Source of the DNA: Yoonia sp. R2331
Lineage (GTDB): Bacteria > Pseudomonadota > Alphaproteobacteria > Rhodobacterales > Rhodobacteraceae
NCBI RefSeq assembly: GCF_041103235.1
Contig: NZ_JBGCUN010000001.1
Coordinates: 2,418,001-2,482,000, forward strand
Direction: 5' to 3'
DNA length: 64,000 nucleotides
Under the pieces are notes generated by a model that saw only the letters and a program-made list of their open reading frames with translations, searched no databases and had not been told where the DNA came from. How positions within the stretch are numbered: the stretch's first letter is position 1; every line of letters starts with the position of its first letter. Made by a program: the position numbers and the translations under genes. This document shows, piece by piece, positions 17,736 to 26,145 of this stretch.

Positions 17736-18479
17736 ATGACTGGACAGAACGCAGTCCGCATTCAGGACATGGACAAATACTATGGGACGTTTCACGCCCT
17801 CAAAGGGATCAATCTGAACGTCGCCAAAGGTGAGAAAATCGTTGTCTGCGGCCCGTCAGGGTCCGGCAAATCCACCTTGATCCGCTGCATCAACAAGCTC
17901 GAAGATTATCAAGCGGGTTCTATCAACGTGCTCGGCACGGAACTTGATGACAACCTTGATAATATCGACGAAGTCCGACGCGAGACAGGCATGGTGTTTC
18001 AACACTTCAACCTGTTCCCGCATATGACGATCCTTGAAAATTGCATCCTCGCCCCGACATTGGTGCGCAAACAGCCGCGCGCCGAGGCAGAGGCCGTGGC
18101 GATGGAATACCTCACCAAAGTGAAAATCCCCGAACAGGCTGACAAATATCCCGGCCAGCTGTCCGGCGGGCAGCAACAGCGTGTGGCCATCGCCCGCGCG
18201 CTTTGCATGAAGCCCGAAATCATGCTGTTTGATGAACCCACCTCGGCGCTGGACCCCGAGATGATCTCGGAGGTGCTGGACGTGATGACAAGTCTTGCCG
18301 GAGATGGCATGACGATGGTCTGCGTCACACACGAAATGGGCTTTGCCCGGCAGGTCGCTGACCGGGTGATCTTTATGGCCGATGGCGAGATCGTCGAAGA
18401 GGCTGAACCAAACACATTCTTTGACGCACCAAAACAAGAGCGTACAAAAGCCTTCCTAAGCCAAATTCTAGGACACTAA
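17736..18479 (+). CDS. aapP: Aap-type amino-acid ABC transporter ATP-binding protein
   Basis: A 247-aa ATPase of the GlnQ/HisP class. Walker A is [14 protein letters not shown], the Q-loop is [11 protein letters not shown], the signature [15 protein letters not shown], Walker [13 protein letters not shown], and the H-loop VTHEMGFA. It powers the importer encoded just upstream (9-nt gap). The aminotransferase gene follows after 3 nt, so all five genes are probably one transcript. Confidence 0.92.
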   Translation: MTGQNAVRIQDMDKYYGTFHALKGINLNVAKGEKIVVCGPSGSGKSTLIRCINKLEDYQAGSINVLGTELDDNLDNIDEVRRETGMVFQHFNLFPHMTILENCILAPTLVRKQPRAEAEAVAMEYLTKVKIPEQADKYPGQLSGGQQQRVAIARALCMKPEIMLFDEPTSALDPEMISEVLDVMTSLAGDGMTMVCVTHEMGFARQVADRVIFMADGEIVEEAEPNTFFDAPKQERTKAFLSQILGH

Positions 18480-18482
18480 TCG

Positions 18483-19409
18483 ATGAGTAAAATGGACAGT
18501 CATTCCACCCATGACGCTGAACAGGACGCGCGGAACGAAAACATCCTGATCCATGTAAACGGAGAGCTCGTGCCCAAGGCCGAAGCGGTGGTGTCCGTTT
18601 ACGACAGCGGCTTCATGCTGGGCGATGGAATGTGGGAAGGCCTGCGTTTGTATAACGGCAAATGGGCGTTCTTTGATGAACATATGGATCGGCTGTTCAA
18701 TTCGTTGAAGTCCGTGTCGATCGACATCGGCATGGGCCCCGATGACATTCTGAAAATCCTGAATGACACAGCCGAAGCCAACGGGATGAAAAGCGACGCC
18801 CATTGCCGGCTGATGATCACCCGCGGCCGCAAGGCCAAGCCGTTCCAGCACCCAAACCTATCGCGGTTTGGCTCAACTATCGTGGCCATCGTAGAACATT
18901 CCAAGCCCGCAAGCAGTTTGCAGGCCAAAGGTATCCGCCTGGCCACCGTGCCGCAGGTGCGGGGCCTGCCAATGAGCCAGGATGCGAAATACAACTCCCA
19001 CTCCAAACTCAACTGTGTGATTGGATGCCTTCAGGCCGAACAGGCCGGTGCCGACGAGGCGCTGATGTTGGATCCACATGGTTTTGTGAACACCACCAAT
19101 GCCTGTAACTTTTTCATCGTGCGCCGGGGCGAGGTTTGGACCTCGACAGGCGATTACTGCATGAACGGTGTGACACGGCAAAAGGTGATTGATCTGTGCC
19201 GTGCCAATGGCATTCCGGTTTTTGAAAAGAACTATTCTCTTTACGAAGCCTATGGCGCTGATGAAGCCTTTCTGACTGGCACCTTCGGGGCGCAGACACC
19301 CGTGGCCGAGATTGACGGCAAAACGATTGGCACGGGCGAGCGCAACATGACGCAACGTATTCGTGACCTTTACAAGGCGCTCGTCCGTGAAAATACGGGG
19401 CGCTCCTGA
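18483..19409 (+). CDS. class IV aminotransferase (BCAT/D-amino-acid transaminase fold)
   Basis: A 308-aa fold-type IV PLP enzyme. The PLP lysine lies in SHSKLNCVIG. The segments YDSGFMLGDGMWEGLRLYNG and the late GTFGAQTPVAEIDG are diagnostic for the BCAT/DAAT/ADC-lyase superfamily. It is the last gene of the importer operon, so it probably deaminates the imported compound. The substrate cannot be decided from sequence: branched-chain L-amino acids, a D-amino acid or an omega-amino acid are all possible. A 15-residue charged N-terminal extension precedes the core. Confidence 0.8.
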   Translation: MSKMDSHSTHDAEQDARNENILIHVNGELVPKAEAVVSVYDSGFMLGDGMWEGLRLYNGKWAFFDEHMDRLFNSLKSVSIDIGMGPDDILKILNDTAEANGMKSDAHCRLMITRGRKAKPFQHPNLSRFGSTIVAIVEHSKPASSLQAKGIRLATVPQVRGLPMSQDAKYNSHSKLNCVIGCLQAEQAGADEALMLDPHGFVNTTNACNFFIVRRGEVWTSTGDYCMNGVTRQKVIDLCRANGIPVFEKNYSLYEAYGADEAFLTGTFGAQTPVAEIDGKTIGTGERNMTQRIRDLYKALVRENTGRS

Positions 19410-19541
19410 AGAAGAGAACCGCACAATGGCGCTGGCCCTGTGCATTAACACGGGTAGTGGAATGGTCCTTGCTCAATCAATTGAAGATAACGATCTGAAT
19501 CAAGAATTGGACCGCAGGCGAAACCTAAAGAATGGCAAAGA

Positions 19542-19576
19542 GTTGGGCGACCACACATTTCGTGTGATCGCCCAAC
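19542..19576. terminator. bidirectional terminator between convergent operons
   Basis: Long stem: GTTGGGCGA / TCGCCCAAC (9 bp), continued by CACAC / GTGTG around a short AT loop. It sits between the aminotransferase stop (19409, plus) and the stop of the LuxP-like gene (19599, minus), and can end both transcripts. The rest of 19410-19598 holds nothing recognised. Confidence 0.75.
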
Positions 19577-19598
19577 CAAATTTCATCGCAATCAAGGG

Positions 19599-20738
19599 TT
19601 ACTTGACGGGAGCAAGGCCTGAGTAGCGGAAAGCTTCTGCTTCCAGGGCGTCGATTTCGTCACCAGACATCCCCTTGTGCGCAATCACCATGCGGCCAAG
19701 GAAAACCAGAGGCAACTCATCTGTCCGCCCTTCCAAAACAGCTTTGACGGATTCAGCGGCAGCTGCACCAATGTCATCAGACATACGCATCGGTGTCGCA
19801 TCCAGCGTCCCATCGCGGATTGCGTCAAGCTCTAGCGATGTTCCGCCCCAGGCCGTCGTATAGAATTCCTCGGTCTTGCCTGATGCGATTTGAGCCTCGA
19901 CCGCGCCGATCCCCATAGCAGTGTTCGCCGTGTGGACCACCTCAACTTCGGGGAAGGCTGTCATGATCTGCTCCATCGCAGTGTAGCCTTTCTCGCGGTT
20001 GAAATCAGCGTATTGCTCTGCGACGCGTTCCCAGTTTCCAGTCTCTTCAACGCATTCGGCAAAAGTTTCCGAGCGTAGGTTGTCAATCGACCCCGGAATA
20101 CCCCGGATCAAAGCGTAAGAAAGATCGGAGCCAAGATCTGCGACCATGAAGTCGCAAATGGCTTTGGCGCCTGACGGGGAATCGAAATTGAACCACGTGA
20201 CCGGCTGGGTTGTAAGATCTTTCAACGGCGTGTGGTTGCCCCAGATCATGGTTGTGAACCCTTCGGTATCAACGAGACGCTGGATATTGTCACCTTGCGC
20301 CATCAACTCTGACGGCGCGTACATGACGAAATCCCAGATGTCTTCGTCATTCACGACCTGTGCCACGAACTGGTTCTGGAGTTCCCCTTCGTTCATCCGC
20401 GTGGCGAACTCTGTCGTTTCATAAAGGATGCCAAGCTCGTCGAGCCGCGTCGTAAACGCGATGTAATTGCGGTTAAAGAAATCAGAGGTGTCGGCTGACG
20501 GGTAGATCAGTGCAATCTGAACTGGATCCGTCATCTCTGTTGCCAGTTTGACCGGCGGTGCCGCAATGGCCTCCTGCAAGGCCGCCAGCGCCTCTGGTCG
20601 CGTCACCTGCTCTGGTCGCCAGACCTCACGCTCATCATCGTCTGGTAGCGTGAAAAGTGGCAAGTCTTGAGCCATGAGCGGCGCGGATAGTCCCAAACAC
20701 AGCACCGATGTCACCGTCATTGCGTGAAAAGTTTTCAT
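19599..20738 (-). CDS. LuxP-like periplasmic sugar/AI-2-type binding protein of an ABC importer
   Basis: A 379-aa protein with a signal peptide (MKTFHAMTVTSVLCLGLSAPLMA) and the type I periplasmic-binding fold. By eye it follows Vibrio LuxP along much of its length: IALIYPSADTSDFF, NLRSETF, TAWGGTSLELDAIRDG, MRMSDD and EIDALEAEAFRYS. Positions matching remembered LuxP ligand contacts include S85, N168, R222, T273, W297 and R318; the two arginines are those that face the borate in LuxP. Three other contacts appear changed (Asp, Phe and Ala). Unlike luxP, it follows importer genes rather than a luxQ kinase. ATG 20738 has AGGGAGGAAA upstream. The ligand is inferred only. Confidence 0.75.
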   Translation of the reverse strand: MKTFHAMTVTSVLCLGLSAPLMAQDLPLFTLPDDDEREVWRPEQVTRPEALAALQEAIAAPPVKLATEMTDPVQIALIYPSADTSDFFNRNYIAFTTRLDELGILYETTEFATRMNEGELQNQFVAQVVNDEDIWDFVMYAPSELMAQGDNIQRLVDTEGFTTMIWGNHTPLKDLTTQPVTWFNFDSPSGAKAICDFMVADLGSDLSYALIRGIPGSIDNLRSETFAECVEETGNWERVAEQYADFNREKGYTAMEQIMTAFPEVEVVHTANTAMGIGAVEAQIASGKTEEFYTTAWGGTSLELDAIRDGTLDATPMRMSDDIGAAAAESVKAVLEGRTDELPLVFLGRMVIAHKGMSGDEIDALEAEAFRYSGLAPVK

Positions 20739-20800
20739 TTTTTCCTCCCTAAAAAGTCGTTGGTTCGTTTCTTGGTGGTCGTTTTTCTTGGACGGTTTCG

Positions 20801-21931
20801 TTAGGTCGTCACGCCCCCTGGCAGGGCTGCGCCCAGAAGGAACAACGCGGCAAGTGCAGCGATCAGCCCACCCAGGAATTTGAGAATGGATAGGTTCTGG
20901 CGTGATCCGATTTTCGCCCAGATGTTGCCCGCGACGTCTTTGTCTTTCGACTGAAGCCACGAATAGGCGGCTACAGAGACGACAATCACGATGCCAGCAG
21001 CGACGGATTGCCAGAAGAACTCAATGCGCAAGATGATGGTGGCATTGGTAATCATGGCGAGCAAAATCACACCGCAGAACGCACCCAGCATGGAGGCACG
21101 CCCGCCGAACAGGGAGGTCCCCCCAACCACAACCGCGGCAATTACATGTAGGTTCAGGAAACTGGCCGACGTGGCCTGAATGGAGTTCAGCTTGCCCGCC
21201 AGCATCACGCCGCCCAATCCAGCCAAAGCCCCCATCAGGGAATAGGCATAAACACGTTGCCGATCGACGGCGATGCCCGCCATCTCTGCAGCTTCAGGGT
21301 CGGAACCGATCCCAAGAGCGTATCGGCCAAAAAAGGTGCGCGTCAGAACGAAGTATCCGGCAACTATGGTGACGATCCCGATCAGAACTGGGACGGGCAA
21401 GAAACCCTCGATACGACCACGCCCGATGATTTTGATGATCTCGGGGAACTTTGCCAACACGAGGCCCTTGGCGAGCACAAGTGCAATCCCGCGGTAGATA
21501 AGGTCCATCGCCATGGTCCCGATCAAGTCGGGAACATTCAATTTGGTGACAACTATGCCATTGATCGCACCAAGCGTCGCGCCAATCGTGATGGCAATCA
21601 AAATGCCGACGTAGGGCGAAAACCCGTATTGTTTGATCATGAAGGCCATGATCAACGCGCTCAAGGCCGCGATTGAGCCAATGGACAGATCAATACCGCG
21701 CTGCGCGATGACAAATGTCATCCCAACTGCCATTGGCATGAACATGGCGGCTTCCATCAAAACGATCTCAAAGTTCGAAAGACGGAAGAAGCGCGCTGGC
21801 TCGACGATCAACATGAACGTCATCAGCATTGCGATCATCAAGATAGGGCCAAGGATGGACACGTATGGGCCAATACGCTCCATAAACGATTGTTGCCCTG
21901 GCACCTGAACGTCTGCGGTCGAGTCCATCAT
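20801..21931 (-). CDS. CUT2/Frc-type sugar ABC transporter permease
   Basis: A 376-aa permease of the RbsC/FrcC family with about ten helices. Family motifs include GMTFVIAQRGIDLSIGSIAA near the third helix, and GGTSLFGGRASMLGAFCGV. It is longer than RbsC because of an N-terminal extension of about 30 residues. It overlaps the ATPase gene by 4 nt and is followed after 62 nt by the LuxP-like binding protein. Only one permease gene is present, so it should act as a homodimer. Confidence 0.85.
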   Translation of the reverse strand: MMDSTADVQVPGQQSFMERIGPYVSILGPILMIAMLMTFMLIVEPARFFRLSNFEIVLMEAAMFMPMAVGMTFVIAQRGIDLSIGSIAALSALIMAFMIKQYGFSPYVGILIAITIGATLGAINGIVVTKLNVPDLIGTMAMDLIYRGIALVLAKGLVLAKFPEIIKIIGRGRIEGFLPVPVLIGIVTIVAGYFVLTRTFFGRYALGIGSDPEAAEMAGIAVDRQRVYAYSLMGALAGLGGVMLAGKLNSIQATSASFLNLHVIAAVVVGGTSLFGGRASMLGAFCGVILLAMITNATIILRIEFFWQSVAAGIVIVVSVAAYSWLQSKDKDVAGNIWAKIGSRQNLSILKFLGGLIAALAALFLLGAALPGGVTT

Positions 21932-22725
21932 GCCACTTCCTTCTTTTCCTGTGCCCCGACAATCATTCCGAGCACTTCTTCGTTGGTCGTTTCCGACACA
22001 TTTAAGGTTCCGACCTTCCGTCCACGGCGCATGACCTGAATGCGGTCCGCGACCTCGAAAACGTCGTCAAGCGAATGGGAAATCAGCAAGATTGCGAGAC
22101 CTTGATCACGCAGGTTGCAGATCAGTTTCAGGGTTCGGGCGGTCTCTTGCGGACCAAGTGCCGCTGTCGGTTCGTCCATGACGAGCACACGCAAATCACC
22201 GTGGTAGATAGCGCGTGCGATCGCCACAGCCTGTTTCTGCCCCCCCGACAAGCTCTCGGTCGGGGCGTCCATGTCTGGGAGTTTGGTGCCGAACCGCTCA
22301 AACAGCACACGACTGGCCTCAGATTTCATCCGCGCGTTATCAAGAAAAGGAATGCCCAGAACAGACTTCGTCAGCTCATTGCCAAAAAAGATATTGGCCG
22401 CTGGTGTCAGGTCGCCTGCAATCGCCAGAGTTTGATACACTGCATCAATCCCCAACTGGATCGCATCGTCACGCCCGTTCAGAGATACCTCTTTGCCATC
22501 AATATTAATCCGACCGGCTGATGGGCGCAAAACTCCGGTGAGGATCTTGATCAACGTCGACTTACCCGCGCCGTTATCCCCCACGATCGCCAGCACCTCG
22601 CCCGCGCGGGCATCCAGGTCCACATTGTTCAACGCCACCGCACCACCGAAGCGTTTGGTGATCCCCCGCATCTGGACGAGCGCGTCCCCTTGGGACGATG
22701 GATTATCTGTCGAAGATGTCGTCAT
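21928..22725 (-). CDS. CUT2/Frc-type sugar ABC transporter ATPase (single domain)
   Basis: A 265-aa ATPase with Walker A GDNGAGKSTLIK, Q-loop AVYQTLAI, signature LSGGQKQAVAIARA, Walker B VLVMDEPTAAL and H-loop LISHSLDDV. Most CUT2 ATPases such as RbsA and LsrA carry two fused ABC domains. This one has a single domain, as in the FrcA fructose transporter of rhizobia, so it probably dimerises. It is first in the importer part of the operon; the 117-nt gap before it contains an operator-like palindrome. Confidence 0.88.
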   Translation of the reverse strand: MTTSSTDNPSSQGDALVQMRGITKRFGGAVALNNVDLDARAGEVLAIVGDNGAGKSTLIKILTGVLRPSAGRINIDGKEVSLNGRDDAIQLGIDAVYQTLAIAGDLTPAANIFFGNELTKSVLGIPFLDNARMKSEASRVLFERFGTKLPDMDAPTESLSGGQKQAVAIARAIYHGDLRVLVMDEPTAALGPQETARTLKLICNLRDQGLAILLISHSLDDVFEVADRIQVMRRGRKVGTLNVSETTNEEVLGMIVGAQEKKEVA

Positions 22726-22789
22726 GAGGTTCTCCAGCCTTTCTTTCGCTCTGCGCGAATTGATTTTGAGTATGTCTAATTGTTGATTA

Positions 22790-22803
22790 AATTGTCAACA
22801 ATT
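22790..22803. promoter_or_regulatory. candidate GntR operator before the LuxP-like importer genes
   Basis: A perfect inverted repeat AATTGT-CA-ACAATT lies in the gap between the alpha/beta hydrolase stop and the ATPase start. The same ATTGTYRACAAT-type core occurs at 26071-26082 and, less perfectly, at 27726-27746. This suggests a second regulated promoter inside the operon. Confidence 0.5.
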
Positions 22804-22842
22804 TTAGCGACGACTTTAAACCGTATCATTTTCCCAGTCTTT

Positions 22843-23577
22843 TCAACGCATAACATGCCCTGCGCACCATTCCCGAATGGCGTCTGACGTGCGCTGCGCC
22901 TCTTCGAGGAGAACAAAATGCCCTGCATTCGGGATAATCGCCTGCGTTCCGTCAGGCGCTGCCGCCACGATCTCTGCCCCCATTTGCGTGGACGTAAGCG
23001 CATCTTGCGCGCCATTTATCATCAACAAAGGTGCATCGAAGCGCGCCACATCGGCCAAGGACGATGGCCTTCCAATGGCAAGCTCTATCTGATCAGCGAA
23101 CGTTGAGCAGGGTGTCTTGCAGGCCATATCCATGACCAATTTCTTGATCTCAGGACGCGCGGTCTTCGGGGCCGCAACGTAGAGGGGCCAAAGGTGTGTC
23201 TCTACAAATTCATGCGGCCCTAGTTGCGCGAACCGGCTGACCATCTCCCGTCGCACGGGCGCCATTTCCGGCGCATCTGCATGCGCTGTCGTACTGATCA
23301 AAACCAAACCGATGCACCGCTCAGGATACCGGCGCATGATCTCCATCACGACCTGGCAGCCAAGCGAGAACCCGACGACTTGGAAATTGGGGGCCATGCC
23401 CACCACAGCTTCATCTGCCAGCGCAGCCAATGACGCGCAGTCCAATCGCGGTACAACCCGCACTCCCCCCGACACCGTGGTGTCCAACGCCATAATGACG
23501 GGATCGAATACCCGCGCGTCACACAACGTCCCCGGCACGAACAGCCATGTCGGCGCGTCGTGACCCGGTAATGTCAT
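22843..23577 (-). CDS. alpha/beta hydrolase
   Basis: A 244-aa alpha/beta-hydrolase-fold enzyme. The nucleophile elbow is GFSLG, the acid lies in NGAQDALT and the histidine in NAGHFVLLEE, so the full Ser-Asp-His triad is present. Members include meta-cleavage-product C-C hydrolases, lactonases and esterases. It overlaps the aldolase gene by 4 nt and probably works on the same pathway. No signal peptide, so it is cytoplasmic. The substrate is not deducible. Confidence 0.82.
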   Translation of the reverse strand: MTLPGHDAPTWLFVPGTLCDARVFDPVIMALDTTVSGGVRVVPRLDCASLAALADEAVVGMAPNFQVVGFSLGCQVVMEIMRRYPERCIGLVLISTTAHADAPEMAPVRREMVSRFAQLGPHEFVETHLWPLYVAAPKTARPEIKKLVMDMACKTPCSTFADQIELAIGRPSSLADVARFDAPLLMINGAQDALTSTQMGAEIVAAAPDGTQAIIPNAGHFVLLEEAQRTSDAIREWCAGHVMR

Positions 23578-24344
23578 CCAGCATCCGCCGCACGGCTGTG
23601 ACGAACTGCATCCGACATACCCTGCGTCGCCAAAGCGAAATCATTGCCAGGGGTCACCATTGCAAACCCCTCTGCGATCCGCTGGCGGGCCATCTGCGGG
23701 CTGCTGCAAAAGATGCCAACAGGCACGCCCGCAACCGTCGCGCGATGCAGAATATGGGAAATGGCCTCGCTCGTTTTGCTGGGGCCATTCTCTGCGCCCG
23801 GTGCCTCTCCAAGCGCGAGGGCAAGGTCATTTGGGCCAATATATATCATATCAACCCCCGTAACGGAGAGGATGTCATCAATGTTTGATAGCCCCTCGGC
23901 CGTTTCAATCATTGGAATAACAAGGATTTCTTCGTTGGCATGTTGGAAATAATCTGCGCCGCCATAAAGCTTGCCGCGTGCCGGACCAAAGGACCGGGTG
24001 CCGACAGGCGCATAGCGGCAGGCCGATACGAGCGCCGCAGCATCCTCTTTGTTGGACACCATGGGACAAACGACACCATAGGCACCCGCGTCCAAAAGGT
24101 GCATGATGCCCTCCGGTTCATTGGACGGAGATCGAACAATCGGCACCGCCGGTGTCGACGAAATGGCTTGCAGCATATGCACCGCGAACTCGAACCCAAG
24201 CATCCCATGCTGAAGGTCAACTGCGACACAATCATAACCTTGGTGCCCAGCCCCTTCGGCAAGATAGGCGGATGGAATCGAAAGCCATCCACATACGATT
24301 GGGTCTTGCGCCGCAATCATGTCTTTCAGCTTATTTTTGCGCAT
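23574..24344 (-). CDS. HpaI-family class II aldolase
   Basis: A 256-aa metal-dependent pyruvate aldolase of the HpcH/HpaI family. The catalytic base H46 is in VDLQHGMLG, the pyruvate-binding R71 in IVRSP, and the metal ligands E147 in MIETAEGL and D173 in IGPNDLALA. The family cleaves 4-hydroxy-2-oxo acids to pyruvate plus an aldehyde, as in homoprotocatechuate degradation (HpaI), glucarate (GarL) and rhamnonate (RhmA) pathways. Which aldehyde is released here is unknown. ATG 24344 is preferred to an upstream TTG. Confidence 0.88.
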   Translation of the reverse strand: MRKNKLKDMIAAQDPIVCGWLSIPSAYLAEGAGHQGYDCVAVDLQHGMLGFEFAVHMLQAISSTPAVPIVRSPSNEPEGIMHLLDAGAYGVVCPMVSNKEDAAALVSACRYAPVGTRSFGPARGKLYGGADYFQHANEEILVIPMIETAEGLSNIDDILSVTGVDMIYIGPNDLALALGEAPGAENGPSKTSEAISHILHRATVAGVPVGIFCSSPQMARQRIAEGFAMVTPGNDFALATQGMSDAVRHSRAADAG

Positions 24345-24412
24345 GGACCAATATCCCAACTTCCATTCTGATGCGTTTTAGGTGCCGATTGACGACCCAA
24401 GGAAATCCGACA

Positions 24413-25480
24413 TCAGGCCGCGGTAAGCGCTGATGAAACGTCATACCCATGCTTTTGAGCAAGGGCGCTGATCTCAGCCCTCAGGGACGCTGGAACAGGC
24501 AAGCCGTCCTTCAGACGCGCAATCATCGTTTCGTGTTCGAGCTCTCCCGGAAGCAACATACGCCCGCCCTTTGCAGACATCGGTGAGGCTTTGATGGTTT
24601 TGTGCATGTCGGCCATGCGCGCCTCTAATTGGTCCCGACCCAGAAAGGCGTCAGGATCAATGACGATGAACATGTGGCATGTTTCACTTGGCTCGTCGGG
24701 ATTGGCGTACATACTCTTGATGCCAAATTGATAGGCGCCACCTGTTAATACTCCGCACAGAATATCGACCATCAACGACAGGCCGAACCCCTTGTGACCA
24801 CCCAGCGGCAACAAGAACCCTTCAAACCCCACAAATGGATCATCCGTCGGCTCGCCATCACGGTCAGTCGCCCAGCCAAACGGAATTTTTTCGCCCTTTT
24901 CTTGGGCCAGAAGGAGTTTCCCACCGGCGACCGCGGACATCGAAATGTCAAGGATCATAGGGAATTCTCCACCGGTGGGCGCGCCAAAAGCCAGCGGGTT
25001 GTTTCCGGTTATCGGTTTGGCCCCACCCGGAACAACGAGGTTCGGAATGACATTTGTCATCGCCAGCGCGATCATGCCCGCTTCCGTGGCTTGCTTGATA
25101 TACAAACCCGCAGCGCCAAAATGGTTTGAGTTACGCACAGCGACAGCGCCGATCCCATTGTTTTGGGCCAGCTCAATTGCGCGATCCGTCGCACGATGCC
25201 CTACCACATATCCAAGACCCGCATCCCCATCCCAAACCTCGAAGCTGCCGCGCCCGCCAAGGCACTTGACGTCAGGATGAGTGTTGACTGACCCGTCGGA
25301 GATCCGTTGCGCATAAATCGGTAGTCGCAGCAAACCATGGCTGTCGACACCCCAAAGGTTGGTCTGTACCAAATCTTGGGAACAGGTTTCCGCGTCCGAC
25401 GACGACAGCCCCAAGTGGGAAAGGAATCCAGTCAGAAAATCTGTAAGCTCAGCGGCTGGGATTTTGATATTCTCTGACAT
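24413..25480 (-). CDS. Ldh-family NAD(P)-dependent oxidoreductase
   Basis: A 355-aa enzyme of the malate/L-lactate dehydrogenase-2 family, which has its own fold unrelated to classical LDH. Family motifs are WGVDSHGLLRLPIY (catalytic histidine), AVRNSNHFGAAG, PGGAKPITGNNPLAFGAPT and GGHKGFGLSLMVD. Relatives reduce or oxidise 2-oxo/2-hydroxy acids such as lactate, sulfolactate, 2,3-diketogulonate and ureidoglycolate. It lies 13 nt after the cupin gene and 68 nt before the aldolase. A 2-hydroxy-acid substrate in the same pathway is likely, by inference. Confidence 0.85.
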   Translation of the reverse strand: MSENIKIPAAELTDFLTGFLSHLGLSSSDAETCSQDLVQTNLWGVDSHGLLRLPIYAQRISDGSVNTHPDVKCLGGRGSFEVWDGDAGLGYVVGHRATDRAIELAQNNGIGAVAVRNSNHFGAAGLYIKQATEAGMIALAMTNVIPNLVVPGGAKPITGNNPLAFGAPTGGEFPMILDISMSAVAGGKLLLAQEKGEKIPFGWATDRDGEPTDDPFVGFEGFLLPLGGHKGFGLSLMVDILCGVLTGGAYQFGIKSMYANPDEPSETCHMFIVIDPDAFLGRDQLEARMADMHKTIKASPMSAKGGRMLLPGELEHETMIARLKDGLPVPASLRAEISALAQKHGYDVSSALTAA

Positions 25481-25493
25481 CTCTTGCGTCCTT

Positions 25494-26033
25494 CTACTTG
25501 GAAAACATCGGCAGCGACTTCGCGCTCACCATGACGGACGCAAAGACACAGGGCGCGTTCGAGCGGTTGTGCCACGTGTGGGCTGTCCCCCGCTGGATGA
25601 GCACGTCGCCAGCCTTCAACAAGGTCTCGGCATCGTCTGTTACGGCAATGACCTCCCCGGACAGGATGATGTTGTAGTCAACCGTTTCATTGCGGTGCAT
25701 TGTCGGGTCTTGCGCCCCTTCAACTTGAATATCTGGGGCCGAGATTGCGGCGAAATCGTCATCAACCGCTTCGGCGCGCTGCACATCATCTGGAAGAAGC
25801 TCAACGATCCGAAACCGCGTCCCCCCTTCTGGCGGATGGTGCGTAATTGGGCGCGCGCCGGCGTCTTCTGTTCCGGCATTCGACGCCAAGGGTCCGTCCG
25901 TTTCCCAAAGCTCATAGAACGTGAGCGCCCGACCGGGCTGTTCGGCAATTTGGCTGGGTGGCCCATCATGCAGAATATAGGACCGCCCGTCTTCTGAATT
26001 GGCCGTTACAACCCGTTTAAACTGCAGCGGCAT
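25494..26033 (-). CDS. cupin-domain protein, first gene of the LuxP-like/aldolase operon
   Basis: A 179-aa protein. The C-terminal cupin (about 105-172) shows HRNETVDYNIILSGEV and RGTAHTWHN, the two metal-binding motifs. The N-terminal half (MPLQFKRVVTANSEDGRS and onward) is a lead-in seen in cupins beside aromatic or sugar-acid catabolic genes. ATG 26033 follows AAAGGTGAC and is preferred to starts at 26069 or 26093, which run into the operator. The function could be a metal-dependent isomerase, a dioxygenase or binding. The exact reaction is unknown. Confidence 0.75.
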   Translation of the reverse strand: MPLQFKRVVTANSEDGRSYILHDGPPSQIAEQPGRALTFYELWETDGPLASNAGTEDAGARPITHHPPEGGTRFRIVELLPDDVQRAEAVDDDFAAISAPDIQVEGAQDPTMHRNETVDYNIILSGEVIAVTDDAETLLKAGDVLIQRGTAHTWHNRSNAPCVFASVMVSAKSLPMFSK

Positions 26034-26070
26034 GACGTCACCTTTCTGGCCAAAAGCTCTTTGCGTCATT

Positions 26071-26097
26071 ATTGTTGACAATTTTCTCGACAATTGT
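26071..26097. promoter_or_regulatory. candidate GntR operator upstream of the cupin gene
   Basis: A perfect palindromic site ATTGT-TG-ACAAT (26071-26082) is followed one turn later by CGACAATTGT (26088-26097). It lies between the cupin gene (minus) and the open frame at 26146 (plus). It matches the sites at 22790 and 27726, so the GntR regulator at 26960 is the likely ligand. Confidence 0.6.
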
Positions 26098-26145
26098 AAA
26101 GCTCCTTTCTGAAAGACCCCTCAAGGGCTCACCCAGGGAGGGAAA

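Noticed and set aside
19363-19626. Plus-strand frame after the class IV aminotransferase
   Set aside because: It begins within the aminotransferase gene and reads through the terminator stem. No Shine-Dalgarno, no recognisable product.
19599-24344. A standard Lsr (AI-2) operon
   Set aside because: There is no LsrK kinase, no second permease, no double-domain LsrA and no LsrG. The aldolase is HpaI-type rather than LsrF-type. Only the receptor points toward AI-2-like ligands.
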